From contig NC_067206.1 in the NCBI RefSeq assembly GCF_026262505.1, positions 22,893,896-22,957,895 on the forward strand: a stretch of DNA of 64,000 nucleotides. The letters are read 5' to 3'. Below the pieces are notes generated by a model that worked only from the letters and a program-made list of their open reading frames with translations, made no database searches and was not told the origin of the DNA. This DNA is from Trichomonas vaginalis G3 (taxonomy: Eukaryota; Parabasalia; Trichomonadida; Trichomonadidae). This document shows positions 1-10,898 of this stretch, in pieces. Both the position numbers and the translations under genes were made by a program. Position 1 is the stretch's first letter, and every line of letters starts with the position of its first letter.

Positions 1-1060
1 GGAAGAGAGCATTGAAACATCCAATAGTAAAACTGACACCACAACAACAGTTGCAACAACAAATGCTGAATGACCCCACTATGTTGCAACAAATGTCAAG
101 CAAATCCTATGCTTTTAAACCGAGTTCTTGGTGCACAGAGTGGAGGTTTAAGAGCGGCACTTTTAGCGAAAATGGCAGGCTATGGTGGAGCTGCAGACGG
201 AACAGCCTATAACCCTCAAAGTCAAATGAATTTGAGTTCACTCAAAAATCAAATAACAGATGTCAAAAAGTCAAACATAGACATACAGAAACAAATAAGT
301 GAAAACGAAAAGAAACTAGAATATGACAGACACACAAAGAAACTCAATGAGTTAAACGTAGAGAAAAAGAAGAAAGAAGAACAACTGAAAGAACTAAGTA
401 CAGAGGAATATGCGAAAAAAGTGTCAGAAAAAGCAGCAGAAGTAGCAAAAATGGAACAAGATGTTATAAATTTGAAAAACCATACTACTCAATATAAAGT
501 ACTGAAAGATGAAGAGATAAAACAAAAAGCCCTGAAGACATATATGGATAGCGATGAGTATAAAAAAGAAGTTGAAGCAAATGTAAAGGCAGAAAAACTT
601 TTACAGTTGCAAAACCAAACCGTACAGTATGAAAACTTAGCACAAGAAAGTAAAAATAACGACGCGGCTATGCAAAAGGCAATGAAAAGCTCAGAATATA
701 TAAAAGCTAACAATGACTGGTTAGATGCCCAAGCCAACGCTAAAGCAGCCCAGCTTATAGGGTCAATAAGGACAAAAATACAAGCGGATGAAGACAGTTC
801 AAATGAAGCTTTAACAAATGCTGACTTTAAGAAACGCCTTCGAAGCTCTTCATAGTAAGGTGAAACAAGTGAACGACTTCTCATCTGGAAAGAAACTGAA
901 GTCTGAAGGTTTCGACAAAGAGTTAAAAGAAGTAGCACAAAATATGACGAAAATAACAGATGCAGCAACGAGACAGGCAGTTCAAAGTGCCTATGACGCC
1001 GTTAGAGCAACTGTTGTGAAAAGTCAAGAAAAAGAGTTACAACAGACCAAACAGACCTAG
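1..1060 (+). pseudogene. Coiled-coil virion-type protein remnant (Polinton A)
   Basis: The remnant is rich in Lys, Glu and Gln with long predicted coiled-coil stretches, roughly 250-1,050, after a Gly/Ala-rich N-terminal part. It begins before the window. It lies upstream of the capsid cluster on the same strand, so a structural or scaffolding role is an inference from position. I do not recognise a domain. It is broken about two times. Piece D starts at the assembly gap and lacks the matching region. Confidence 0.55.
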
Positions 1061-1074
1061 TAAATGCTTTCTTA

Positions 1075-3183
1075 AGAACGAAAAGTCAGGTAGGACATTA
1101 CGCTGCAGATGGAACATATGTGCCAGCTGGTGGAACTTATATACACCAAACCCTCCAAGAGAAGCACCTGCACCAGGACTACCTAAAACATTTACATCGT
1201 CACATGGACATAGACACAGGCATGCACCAAAACCAACACAACAACCAACAGTTCAAAACCCTGCACAACAACCAACAGTTCAAAATCCAGCACAACAACA
1301 ACAACCAGCACAGCAACCACCTCCACAACCAGCACAACAACCACAAACAGAGCAAGGACATAAAAGAAGTAGAGAACAAGGAAACCAAGAATTCTTAAAA
1401 ATGCTTAAAGAAGAGTGTGGTTTCCCAGATACTGTTGACTTTAGTGACAGATATAAAGAAGCTATTGGAAAGTTCAAGGATGGAATACTGACCCGAACCT
1501 ATTTAGCTTTATGGCTCAGCACCAAAACGGATATAATCTCAAACCTGGAAAATACAAGCTCGCTAAGGGATATGATTTAATAGCATATCATCCAAATGAC
1601 ATGGATGAATTTACTCCGAGATATTTGATGTCAGAGCTAAATGACAATTCAACTTTCGTCATGAAACGCGTAAAAAATAGAGACGGAACGAAAGAACAAA
1701 GGCTTATGAATGCGGATGACGTAGATAGGGAAATTGTTGAAAACGGTCTCGGAATATATGAAATGCCAGCAGATGAGGTACAAGAACTCACAGGAAGAAC
1801 TAGTTCAGATACAACCAGACATGGAAGAAATAGTTCAGCAACAACAGCTAGAAGAGCCTGAAGGAAACGAACAAGTCACTCCTTTGGAAACTAACTTCAC
1901 AGAACTAGATGAAGATTTGGAACAGCCGAAAAATCTTGACCCTCAACAAGAGCATGAGGTGAATATGGAATCTTTCCAAGAGTCTAAGAAAGATTCGGCT
2001 GACATAGTAGAAGAATATCGAAAAATTGTTTGGCCGACATACAAAAGACTCAACACCAGATGAAAATATTCAGCATAGAATGGAAGAACTGAAAAAAAAT
2101 GTACACAATACAACAACCCTTTTTACTTAGCGAGCATTTAACGTTCAATCTTCGGATGAACTCGGTGAAGATAAAAGGTTAAATTTCAAGAAAACATATA
2201 GAAATGAAACATTGTTTAAAGTTCATTCAGAACCTAACCAAGATGGAAACAAACCTACTTTTGTTTCTGCAGACGATGGAACTACAATGAGATGGGGTCA
2301 TAAAGCTAACCCGGATAGGTGGTTCATAAACTTACAACCACAATTCCAAGAAGTTGTAGACGCAATGGAAGTGAATGGTGAACCAGATATAGCTGGTATT
2401 TTAAGCGCGGCTTTTAATGCCATTGAAAGATATGAAAGATGCAGATATTTTGAACCAGTATGAAATGAACATGGCTGATGGAAATATAACACCTGACGTT
2501 CTAGAACATTTATCTCAAAGAACTACACAGAACCATAAAGATGGTATATTTGGTGAAGAGTTTTAGAAAAGAAAGTTAGGGAGATAGAAGGAAGAGAACC
2601 TATTGTACATGACCTTGCAAACGAAAGTTTGCAAAATGTCATAAAATCTTACTTTGCAGACAATGAACCGAGAAGGGATGAATATTTAAGAAAACTCAAT
2701 GGACAGTACCAAATGAAATGTTAGTATTGAAAAACATGTTCCTTGACAAAATAAAACCAACTACAGAAATAAACGACGCAAGACTGAAAGATTGGGTAGA
2801 AGCTTTCCCATTCAAAAGATATAGTTGGTAACATGGAAGAAAACCAGAATGGCTACAAAAACATATATTTGGAAACGAGCTTATTCATATGGACAGGCAC
2901 TGTTTGAAGAGCTTGAACCGGAAACTCAGGACAGAGTCATGCAAACAATAAGCGACGACTCAAATACAGACTATGACAAACTCTTTCTAGGATATAGGTT
3001 ACCTGAGATGGGGCGACCAGAGCCAAAAGGCAAAAAGGACATGGAAAATTTGCAACATACTAGATGAACATAATGCAAAGATGCAACAACTTCAAGCAGA
3101 GGGCAATGAAGGAAAAGAAGAGTTAAAAACTCAGTCAGGAAGAAAGTAAAGCTTGGTCGGAGTGGGTTCTATTATGACATATA
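1075..3183 (+). pseudogene. Gln/Pro-rich plus capsid-adjacent virion protein remnant (Polinton A)
   Basis: One or two former genes lie between the coiled-coil remnant and the capsid gene. The first part (about 1,200-1,370) encodes His/Asn/Gln/Pro-rich low-complexity repeats. The rest encodes an acidic protein with a basic Lys/Arg and Ser-rich tail ending in RGFYYDT just before the capsid start. The same block is present at 53,806-55,877. Position suggests an internal virion or scaffold protein; no family was recognised. It is broken many times (about eight or more). Confidence 0.6.
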
Positions 3184-3221
3184 AATCCAACTATTCTATA
3201 TTTTTTACTCATATGAAATGT

Positions 3222-4830
3222 ACGCCGCTCAGAATATAACGCCAACAGTTTTGGATGCTATGAATGGAAATGTTTCGAATGGTATAACGAATGCGACAAT
3301 GCATTAGAAGGTCAGAAATAGTTCCTGGAACTTACGAATATACAACTGCTGTTTTTTATGGAAACGTAGGTGAGTTTTGGAGAAGGTTCTTCAACAACAG
3401 TAGATATTGCTTGCGACAGGTTTCATATAATTTCTATTGACAACTCTTTCTTATACGTGGAACAAGACATTGAAATAAACCTTCTGCCAAGTTGTCTGAC
3501 AAGAAAGGTTGCAATGGAATTTTCTATGTCGGATACCAATATGCTCCAGAAGTTTTCATGGATATAAGATATATCTAACTCTGACTTAGTTCAAAACAGT
3601 AACATGGGCAAACTATGAATGGTTCGCTTTGAGAAACTCAGTACAACCACAAGCTAGAGAACAACAGACCAGTATGCAACTATTGAGAAAATAAGAAGAC
3701 TTGACCCTAACGTTCCAGGAGTTTATATGTTAACCTTTCTGGACAAACTGCAGCAGCAGTAACCAAAGTAAAACTGAAACTTAGAGTTCTTTGTCATCTT
3801 TCCTCATCTTCAGGTTTTAAGATACTTGCCAAACTGGGCAGGAAAAATTTCTATCGAACTTACTCCAAGCAAAAATAACTTAGTCATTGCACCAACACAA
3901 GACCCATTCACTCTTACAGAAGTAGTGGGAAAAATAAAATGTCATTCGCGACTTTTGCAAAAACAAAGTTGACTTAGACTTTGGTTTCTCAAACCTCACA
4001 CTGAAGTAAACTATTATTTCAATGCTGCTGGAGATGCTTGGGACCCAGTTAAGTTCACATGCGAAAAATTTGAATGCAAAGAATAGAAATAGAAGCAGAC
4101 TTGCAGTCTATATGTTGGACCCAGATATTTCAAATGCTTTAGCTGCCAAATATATTGCAGTTCCACTTTGTTCCCTATACACCAAATATCTGTCAAAGAC
4201 TTTGCAGGTGAAGTTGGAAACCAAAGTGCTGACCCAGGTGCAAGAACAGATATTGCCTTAACAACTGCAATGAAACATGCAGATACTATGTTTTGTACTG
4301 TTCAGACGAACTATAAATGACTATCTTGCTTCTACAACCCTGGTATTAAATACCATATAAACATAGATGGCAAATATTATCAAGAGAAGAATATTCTACA
4401 GTTGAGGATATGAGGTCATACAACTTGAATTAGATGCTATGAACTTTAACAACAACTTCACAACAACCATTAACCTGAAATGCAAAGTTCTATTATGCCA
4501 TATGTGAAAGTATGGACTCATACAGGAGCTCAAAAAACTCAATATACAAATGGAGACCGTTCAAACTTTTGGCTTGGCATTCCATTTGCTGACTCAGAAG
4601 ATTTATGGGTGGTATTTCAACTGTTGGTACAGTTCAAATACAATATACTGGTGACAGAGACGGTCCAGATGAATTGAAAGCAAAGAAGTTTACAAAACCA
4701 ATAGCAACTTTTCACGGAAGATGCTCTTTGAAGATTCGTTCGATGAAACCTGCTGGGCTCCTCAGATTGGTATAAGACAGCTTCCATCGAGCAGATTTTG
4801 GCAGCAGGTCAGTAAGTTGTTCTTGAACTG
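3222..4830 (+). pseudogene. Major capsid protein remnant, double jelly-roll type (Polinton A)
   Basis: The short reading frames across this span match the better preserved copy at 55,910-57,530. Stretches such as LPNWAGKISIELTPSK and the beta-rich spacing fit the double jelly-roll capsid known for Polintons. The assignment rests on gene order (upstream of the penton-like gene, in the ATPase and helicase cluster), size and beta-rich composition, not on a search. It starts near MYAAQNITP after a TTTTTACTCATATGAAATG box. It is heavily broken (ten or more breaks). Confidence 0.65.
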
Positions 4831-5131
4831 ACTTCTCTCGCCGTCAAATATTGACAGTACGCCAGTTTTGATATAATATTGTATTATAAACTTACCTTTA
4901 GAATATATCGGTCAGTTTTGTTTGTTATATTTTGTCTGCTTCAAGAACTTCACCATCTCGGTTATACCAACTTTCTTTGCTTTATGAAAATAATTTGGTT
5001 CAGCAAAGACTGCTATTCTATTAACATTTTCCATTGTTTGTATAAAGAACTATTCTATCAATGAACTTGTATTGTTTGTGTGTGTAAACCTTGTTTTGCT
5101 TCAATTCGAAGAGATACTCGAATACGTCCAT
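4790..5131 (-). pseudogene. Small antisense capsid-cluster gene remnant (Polinton A)
   Basis: This minus-strand remnant matches the better copy at 57,490-57,826. It would run tail-to-tail with the capsid gene and diverge from the gene at 5,150, sharing the intergenic TTTTTATTCTAAGTAAAATG box. Function unknown. Broken about three times. Confidence 0.5.
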
Positions 5132-5149
5132 CTTTTTATTCTAAGTAAA

Positions 5150-5730
5150 ATGTCATTTCCGAAAAATAGAAGCGTAAGTGTTTCAAAAGGTTTAATGGCG
5201 GTGGCAGATGTGAAGTTAAATTCACCAACTCAAACAAACAGTCAAAGTGTTGTTGTCAATGTCAAAGAAAGAGATGTTGAAGTGGGGAAACCATACGAAG
5301 ACGAAGATGGTATAACAATAGTTCCTGTAAAAGAACAACCAACATACCCTGAAGTTAGCAGAGACTTAAGTTCTGTTGCAGATATTCGAAACGACTACCA
5401 ACAACTTAAAGACAAACTTAAAACTCAGGAGAAGATTTGTCAAGCTTTGGGTATAATGTTAAACTTGGTCGAACACAACCCTGTAAAAGTGAACTCATAT
5501 GTCATCGCACCTCGTGAAGTTTTGAAAGAACTATTGAAACTTTTGACAGAGGCAGACGATATAAACATCAAAGAAATAGAGCCCGACATTGTTGCTGTGG
5601 TGTTTCATATAATGTCATTGACAAGATATACGTTATGAAAGGAGGTGAAACGTTGAACTTAAAATATAGTTTCCCAGACGTCATAAAAATATTTGACGAC
5701 CACAACATTTCATTAAAATTTAGTTGCTAA
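5150..5730 (+). pseudogene. Conserved capsid-cluster protein (Polinton A), lightly broken
   Basis: It starts at the ATG directly after TTTTTATTCTAAGTAAA and encodes MSFPKNRSVSV... with a disordered Ser/Thr/Val-rich first third and an alpha-helical Leu-rich second part. Piece D has a close copy at 57,845, and piece B has a diverged homologue at 33,995-34,636 sharing the pattern D/P-E-x-x-CCG near the C-terminus. Conservation across two Polinton lineages argues for a core virion role, possibly a cementing or minor capsid protein (inference). Broken about once. Confidence 0.6.
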
Positions 5731-5734
5731 GTAA

Positions 5735-6532
5735 ATGGCAGAAGACATAATGGTTTATACTATTACGACTAAAAACCCTGAGTCATATAATTCTATAACA
5801 ACAAACTTACAAAGTCCTCAAGGACGATATTGTAAACTAACCTTAAACACAATGACGACTAAAGCCTGTTTTGCTCTTTTGACACCAGAAGATTTTATTG
5901 TTGTGAATGGTAAAAAATACTTCTTTGAAGATACTTACTCAGATATACCACCAACAGGTTTTGTTGACTTATTTAATACTTTAAGGACGGGTGTAACATG
6001 TGCTGCAACTAGAGCAGGTTTCATTATGTTTGGATGTCCGACTGAGTTTACTATAAACAATATGAGCTATAATACCAAACTTATATCTGGTTTTTACTAC
6101 CAACAGTTTCCTATAACAGGAAAAGGTGTCATACAAGGTCTATCTATTCCATTGACATTAAGCACACCAATCTTATATATTGTTTCAAACTTAGGTTCAA
6201 AGTGTTATTCGAATGTCGACAGAAACTACTATGACCAAAAGATACTCATGCGTATAAACAACACTTTCTCTGCTGGTTTGCCTATTGTTCATTCGAATGC
6301 AGAGTTTTCAGCTTTAGTAAACTCAAACACTTTAGCAAACATAAACTTAACCTTAGTTGACGCAAACTTTGTTCCTGTAAAACTTTTATGTCCTATGTAT
6401 TTGTCAATGACGGCAGAAAGTTTCGAATTGGAAGATGCAACTGGTGAAAGTATTGTACTACAAGAACAACTTCAACAACAAATAGCTCAAGAACAACAAA
6501 TGCAACAAATGCAACAACAAAGTCAAGAATAA
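5735..6532 (+). CDS. Penton-like minor capsid protein (Polinton A)
   Basis: A 265-residue beta-rich protein with a Gln-rich C-terminal tail (about residues 240-265). The segment near residues 195-225, with L-V-D-A-N-F-V-P-V-K-L-L, resembles the C-terminal strand pattern of jelly-roll capsid proteins. A short motif of the same kind (LVDFQGEPVELKAP) occurs in piece B at 34.8-35.6 kb. Polintons and relatives encode a single jelly-roll penton protein near the major capsid gene, which fits the position here; the identity is inferred. Start: ATG at 5,735 after an AAATTTAGTTGCTAAGTAA leader. Looks whole; the piece D copy is broken. Confidence 0.6.
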   Translation: MAEDIMVYTITTKNPESYNSITTNLQSPQGRYCKLTLNTMTTKACFALLTPEDFIVVNGKKYFFEDTYSDIPPTGFVDLFNTLRTGVTCAATRAGFIMFGCPTEFTINNMSYNTKLISGFYYQQFPITGKGVIQGLSIPLTLSTPILYIVSNLGSKCYSNVDRNYYDQKILMRINNTFSAGLPIVHSNAEFSALVNSNTLANINLTLVDANFVPVKLLCPMYLSMTAESFELEDATGESIVLQEQLQQQIAQEQQMQQMQQQSQE

Positions 6533-6562
6533 AAAAAATATTTTTTTTTTATTTTTATAAAA

Positions 6563-7798
6563 ATGTACAGAATAGATGTTTCAGATTTTTATGACTTCCA
6601 AGCATTCAGAAATATGTGTCCATTTCGAGACTATAACAAAGCAGTCGAGAATTTGAAACGTTTAGTCATTTATGTCGACTCTGCCCCAGAATGTTATGTT
6701 ATGAAAGAATGGGATGTTGTCTTTAACAAACCAAGAGCAACAATAGTGTCTGAACAAGAATGTAGACAGAAACTTAAGAAAATAAAAGTCGTACAAGTTG
6801 GCATGAAGATGTTAGATGCTTGGGATATCTTATTGTCAAAACTTGAAGATTTTTCAGTTCGTGGTATAAAGTTTTATACACCTTCTCCAAACTTCTATTC
6901 TATCTTCACTGGATATAAATATGAACAAGTAGAATGGAAAGAAAATATTATAGAAGCTTGGTTAGACCATGTCAAAGAAATTATATGCAATGGAAACGAA
7001 AGAGTCTATGAGTATATCTTATGTTGGTTTGCAAACATCTTACAACATCCAAGTGCTAAAAATGAAACTGCTCTCATTATAATTGGAAAACAAGGAACTG
7101 GTAAGAATACTTTCTTTACAGATATTTTGTGCAAACTGTTAGAAGGTTATTCGAATCCGAATATGACAAACTTAGAAAACATCTGTGGCAAGTTTAACTC
7201 CTCAATAGAGAATATGAAACTTATAGTATGTAACGAACTTCAAAGTATAGATACAACAAAAGTTTTGAACTCAGATGCTTTGAAGAGTCTTATAACAGAC
7301 AAAGTTGGAGTTGTTGAAAGAAAGTATAAAGACCAAAGAGTTTGTGAAAATGTTGCAAACTTCATTATGGTTTCAAACAATACTGTTCCGATGAAGTTAG
7401 AAAGTTCTGACAGAAGATATGTAGTTGTCAGAACGTCAGATTCTCATATGCAAGATACAGAATATTTTGACGACTTAGCAGAAACTTTGACATCTGACTT
7501 TTACAACCACTTGTTCTCATATTTCATGACATTAGATATTTCAAAGTTCAATCCAAGACAAATTCCACATACCGAAGAGAGACAAACGTTGTTAGAAGCA
7601 AACAAGAGTGTATATGAACTGTTTATAGATGAGACTAACTTTGTGTCATTAGATGAAAGGTCATTGTACGATTCGTATAAACAATATTGTCAAGAATATG
7701 GTTATATGGCAGCTTCTAAACGAACATTCTTGGCAAATGTCAAAAGTCTTTTAGATGTTCAGAACGGCGTATATACAAAGAAAATTTTTTCTGAGTAA
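6563..7798 (+). CDS. SF3 (D5-like) helicase, replication protein (Polinton A)
   Basis: A 411-residue protein with a Walker A motif GKQGTGKNT near residues 175-183, a Walker B-like KLIVCNEL near 215-222, and a sensor stretch FIMVSNNTVP near 265, in the order expected of superfamily 3 helicases of the virus D5/DUF5906 kind. The C-terminal about 60 residues look like the winged-helix tail of D5 proteins. It should unwind element DNA during replication. The start lies just after an A/T box (AAAATATTTTTTTTTT then ATTTTTATAAAA) that also precedes PolB. The copy at 59,244 is nearly identical in protein with mostly silent base changes. Looks whole. Confidence 0.85.
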   Translation: MYRIDVSDFYDFQAFRNMCPFRDYNKAVENLKRLVIYVDSAPECYVMKEWDVVFNKPRATIVSEQECRQKLKKIKVVQVGMKMLDAWDILLSKLEDFSVRGIKFYTPSPNFYSIFTGYKYEQVEWKENIIEAWLDHVKEIICNGNERVYEYILCWFANILQHPSAKNETALIIIGKQGTGKNTFFTDILCKLLEGYSNPNMTNLENICGKFNSSIENMKLIVCNELQSIDTTKVLNSDALKSLITDKVGVVERKYKDQRVCENVANFIMVSNNTVPMKLESSDRRYVVVRTSDSHMQDTEYFDDLAETLTSDFYNHLFSYFMTLDISKFNPRQIPHTEERQTLLEANKSVYELFIDETNFVSLDERSLYDSYKQYCQEYGYMAASKRTFLANVKSLLDVQNGVYTKKIFSE

Positions 7799-7833
7799 AT
7801 TTTAAAAAAATATTTTTTTATCCGATAGAAAAG

Positions 7834-8253
7834 ATGACGAAATATATTTCAGTAAATAAGTACATGACAGAAGTCAAAGAAGAACTAGACCCATTCGCTT
7901 ATTTGAATGTTTACTTCTACCATTTTGAAAAGTCTACATTTGACAAAGTTTGGAACATCGAACCAGTTAAGTTTGCTATTGTGACTAAAAATGGTGCGAA
8001 ATTTGAAGACTTAGACATAGAAGGTTTGTTAGCAGTCAAAGAAAATTTTGACAGAAGGTTCTCAAACCTTAAAGAAGGCAAAGCATACAAACTTGTTATA
8101 CCTTATGAACCAAAGAAAGCAGACGACTATGAATATTATGAGTCTAAGATAGTTGAAGTTCAAGGTAAGTTGGGTAAAAAGATTTTAGAGTCTAAGCCAG
8201 TGTTTGCTCCTAAAGAGGAAGAGAACATTGACATTGACCCAGAAATGTTCTAA
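7834..8253 (+). CDS. Conserved 139-aa Polinton protein downstream of helicase (A)
   Basis: A 139-residue acidic protein with aromatic-rich N-terminal half (YLNVYFYHFEKS) and an acidic tail (EEENIDIDPEMF). It follows the helicase by 35 bases with its own A/T box ending in TATCCGATAGAAAAG. Its near-identical copy is at 60,516-60,935. It sits between helicase and ATPase, so a role in replication or packaging is possible; a single-strand DNA-binding protein would fit size and acidic tail, but I see no diagnostic motif. Looks whole. Confidence 0.7.
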   Translation: MTKYISVNKYMTEVKEELDPFAYLNVYFYHFEKSTFDKVWNIEPVKFAIVTKNGAKFEDLDIEGLLAVKENFDRRFSNLKEGKAYKLVIPYEPKKADDYEYYESKIVEVQGKLGKKILESKPVFAPKEEENIDIDPEMF

Positions 8254-8269
8254 AAATAAAATTTTATTT

Positions 8270-8725
8270 TTACATGTCAAATTTCTTTTTCTCTGGAACT
8301 GGTTCAGGTTCTTTCTTCTCTTCTTCTACTTTCTTTTCTTTCCTTTCTCTCTTCTTCTTCTTTTCTGGTGGAGTTATGTCAAATTTCTCAGAACCATATT
8401 TATGTAAAAGTTCTTTGTCCTTTAATAGCTCTTCTATTCTGTTTTCTATTTCATCTTCAAGAACAGCGCATGTGCCTTCTTTGCATTCTAAGAACTTTTG
8501 TTGGACTTCATCTTTCCAATCGGCGTCATCTCTGTCAACAAGTCTGTCATTGACAAATTTTAAGACTGCTCTTTGTAATGTTTTATGGTTCTTGTCATAT
8601 TCCCAGAAACAGAACTTTAGAACAAATTCACCTTTCTTGTTTACACTATGTAAGATTTTATGGTCGACAGAAGTTTTAGAGTCAAAAAGCTTGTCTCGAA
8701 TATAGATAGCGAAATCACTAGACAT
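8270..8725 (-). CDS. Conserved 151-aa protein with charged Lys/Glu tail (Polinton A)
   Basis: Read on the minus strand between two plus-strand genes. Residues 1-110 look folded (MSSDFAIYIRDKLFDSKT..., with FCFWEYDKNHKT near residue 50); the last 40 residues are a low-complexity Lys/Glu/Pro tail. It converges with the 139-aa gene (16-base gap) and diverges from the ATPase gene over a 36-base A/T-rich spacer. The copy is at 60,952-61,398. Function unknown. Looks whole. Confidence 0.7.
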   Translation of the reverse strand: MSSDFAIYIRDKLFDSKTSVDHKILHSVNKKGEFVLKFCFWEYDKNHKTLQRAVLKFVNDRLVDRDDADWKDEVQQKFLECKEGTCAVLEDEIENRIEELLKDKELLHKYGSEKFDITPPEKKKKRERKEKKVEEEKKEPEPVPEKKKFDM

Positions 8726-8761
8726 TTTCTAAAAGATAAAATTTTTAATTTTTCTAAAAAT

Positions 8762-9634
8762 ATGTTAGAAAAAAAGTTTGCTGACATTGACAAGAAATTT
8801 GAGAATGTTTTAAACAAGAACAAGAGGAAGTTAGAAAATGCTCAGATAAAACCCATACATGACAAGTTCCTATTTGCTCAGAATGGTATAACAGGTCTAA
8901 TCGCACCACCTGGGTCGGGTAAGACTTTCACTTATCTTAAAATGGCTGCACAACAACAAGAACTAGATGAGAAGAACCCATTCTATGAGTTAGTAGTCAT
9001 TTGTAGTACTTCGGGTCAATTTGACCAAACCGTCAATTCGTTCAAAGATATTATAAAGAAGTCTAAGTTAGTATGTATAAAAGACTCTGAGTTGTTAGAT
9101 TGGATAAAGAAGTACCAAAGAAGAGTTTTGAAGTACAATGCTATAAATGAGTATATAAATTCTAAGTTTAAAGACCCAAATGAGGAAATGCAGAGAATAT
9201 TAGAGAAGAAACACTTCAGAAACAAACAGAAAGAGATAGAATACATTTCGAAGAAATTGCAATCTTACGATTGGAAGACTTACCCTCATAGATGTCTTCT
9301 TATCTTAGATGACTTTGCTTCTCATCCTTTGTTAAAGAACAGAGAACAAGACATGTGTCGAATTCTTAAGAAGCTCAGACACTTTAACATCTCAGTCGTA
9401 ATATGTGTACAGACAGCAAAGAGTTTAAGTAAGGATGTTAAAAGAATACTTACTGATATCATACTTTTCCCTGGATTGTCCGAAGACGATTTCATGGAAC
9501 TTATGAAAGAGTCCATGGCAGGTAAGTTTGACAGACATGAACTATGGGAGAAGTACAAAGTCATACAAGACCCTCATACTTCTTTCAGAATTCATATCTA
9601 CGCAAACAAAGTTCAAATTGTAAAAAGTCAATAA
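8762..9634 (+). CDS. A32-like DNA packaging ATPase (Polinton A)
   Basis: About 290 residues from the ATG at 8,762. An upstream ATG at 8,660 would overlap the divergent gene and is less likely. Walker A (APPGSGKT, residues 48-55), Walker B (LLILDDFAS, 179-187) and a sensor strand VVICVQT (212-218) follow the order of the FtsK-HerA/A32 packaging ATPases that Polintons and large DNA viruses share. It would pump element DNA into the capsid. The copy at 61,435-62,310 differs mostly by silent changes. Looks whole. Confidence 0.88.
   Translation: MLEKKFADIDKKFENVLNKNKRKLENAQIKPIHDKFLFAQNGITGLIAPPGSGKTFTYLKMAAQQQELDEKNPFYELVVICSTSGQFDQTVNSFKDIIKKSKLVCIKDSELLDWIKKYQRRVLKYNAINEYINSKFKDPNEEMQRILEKKHFRNKQKEIEYISKKLQSYDWKTYPHRCLLILDDFASHPLLKNREQDMCRILKKLRHFNISVVICVQTAKSLSKDVKRILTDIILFPGLSEDDFMELMKESMAGKFDRHELWEKYKVIQDPHTSFRIHIYANKVQIVKSQ
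9612..9631 (+). repeat. 20-bp direct repeat, left copy, flanking protein X segment
   Basis: TTCAAATTGTAAAAAGTCAA occurs here at the end of the ATPase gene and again exactly at 10,971-10,990. In piece D the same sequence occurs once and runs on into GCTTGAAAAAT as at 10,990. The 1.3 kb between the two copies, which includes the protein X gene, is therefore an insertion relative to piece D. Confidence 0.8.
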
Positions 9635-9637
9635 AAA

Positions 9638-9692
9638 TAAATGGTTCATTTACTCTGCTTGTTTGAAGTTGTCAAAATACTCTGTTATTTTT
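9638..9692 (-). pseudogene. 3' scrap of KilA-N gene (Polinton A)
   Basis: These 55 bases match the 3' end of the KilA-N/DUF3627-like gene at 62,862-63,641 in piece D. Only a scrap remains before unrelated sequence begins. Confidence 0.7.
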
Positions 9693-9848
9693 CACTGTTT
9701 TCATAGAGTTTTGGCGACCAGGGTTTCTTCCCTACTCGCTGTTCTTCACGATTTTCATACGGAATCTCTTCTCTCGGTTTTCCGAGGGAAGCAATCTTAT
9801 GTCATTTTACTCAGAATTTTACTCAGAATTCAATAAAAATATAATTTA
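9693..9848. other. Non-coding stretch between KilA-N scrap and site array
   Basis: No gene seen. It ends with TTACTCAGAATT-type repeats that also flank the protein X cassettes of pieces B (41,880-41,910) and C (53,590-53,605). Confidence 0.5.
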
Positions 9849-9895
9849 GGGTAGATGGGTAGCTCTACCCTCTTTTCTACCCTCTTTTCTACCCC
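9849..9895 (-). repeat. Five-site motif array, 3' side of protein X (GGGTAGA type)
   Basis: GGGTAGATGGGTAGCTCTACCC followed by two further direct TTTTCTACCC units at about 11-base spacing. The central GGGTAGCTCTACCC is palindromic. Relative to protein X (minus strand) it is the inverted partner of the array at 10,899-10,947. Confidence 0.8.
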
Positions 9896-9902
9896 AGTTA
9901 TT

Positions 9903-10816
9903 TTATAAGCGTTTTACATGGTAAACATTGTGAATTCGTGAAATTCTAAACAATTTCGTAGCTTCTATTTCTTCTGTCAGTACATCGAATGTTTTAACAA
10001 TGCCGAAGGTTTCTTTATATTTCTTCTTGACATCAGATAGAAGGAAATCGTCAGCTGTTGGATAGTTTTTGTTCAGAAATGTCAACATGTCCATTTTATC
10101 TTCTGCTGGTTTCTCTACTTCTTTCTTTAAGTCAGCATAGTCGTTTCGCATACGTTCTATCTCTTTGACGGAGTAGTTATATTTCTTCATTGCTGCTTTA
10201 CATTTTGAACATTGTGGGTTCATTTTAGCATTGTACATTGAAATCTTACCTGCTAGTATGACTAAGGCGTCAATGGTTTTCTTCATCTCGAACATAGCGG
10301 GTTTTATTTGTTCGTTCCATACCTTACCCCTACTATCTTTATCTCTTATTTCCCAAACACATTTGCAACTAACGAAACAAAGTTGTCGTAGGTCTTAAAT
10401 TCTTCGGATTTGTAAAGGTCAGAGATGTTCTTATATACCATGTCGCAATCTTTGTCCATAACCTTATGGTTGCAATGAAAACCAAGGAATTCATAATTTA
10501 CCTTTCGTATGAACTTCTTTATTTCTACTGAGTCAGTTGCTTTGACTTCTATTTCGTCAAATTCGGGAATGGTTAGTTTTTGTTGTTGGATTTCAGGCAA
10601 TTTGGGTAAATGGTCAATAATGTCCTGCATTTCATAAAGATACTGTTCATTTGTTTCATCTTTCGCACTACAGTCTAAATTACTTGTTAAAAGTTCTTGC
10701 TTTATCTTCTGGATTTTTGTTTCGAAAGTATATGAAGAAGGAATGAAGTTTTTCATCTCTACTAACATAGATGTTGGATTCATGACTAAAGAGTTTGGTG
10801 CTGTAGTTGCTAACAT
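9903..10816 (-). pseudogene. Protein X, conserved Polinton cassette protein (A), lightly broken
   Basis: A copy of the about 312-residue protein that looks whole in piece B (40,862-41,800) and is decayed in piece C. Features seen: mostly helical, a Cys/His-containing patch (CNHKVMDKDC) near the middle, a CSKC pair, and a C-terminal basic helix-rich part that could be a winged helix (inference). It is bracketed by the motif arrays at 10,899 and 9,849 in inverted orientation and starts after the A/T box seen at the helicase and PolB genes. Function unknown. Broken about once. Confidence 0.65.
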
Positions 10817-10898
10817 GTTCTTACAATAAAAATAAAAAAATATTTTTTTAAAAAAACCAACTTTATTTTTTATTTCGGGAAAACTCATGAAAATTCAA

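Noticed and set aside
8270-8705. 143-codon plus-strand frame opposite the charged-tail gene
   Set aside because: Ser/Phe-rich shadow of the Lys/Glu tail; the minus-strand gene is conserved in D and has a proper start.
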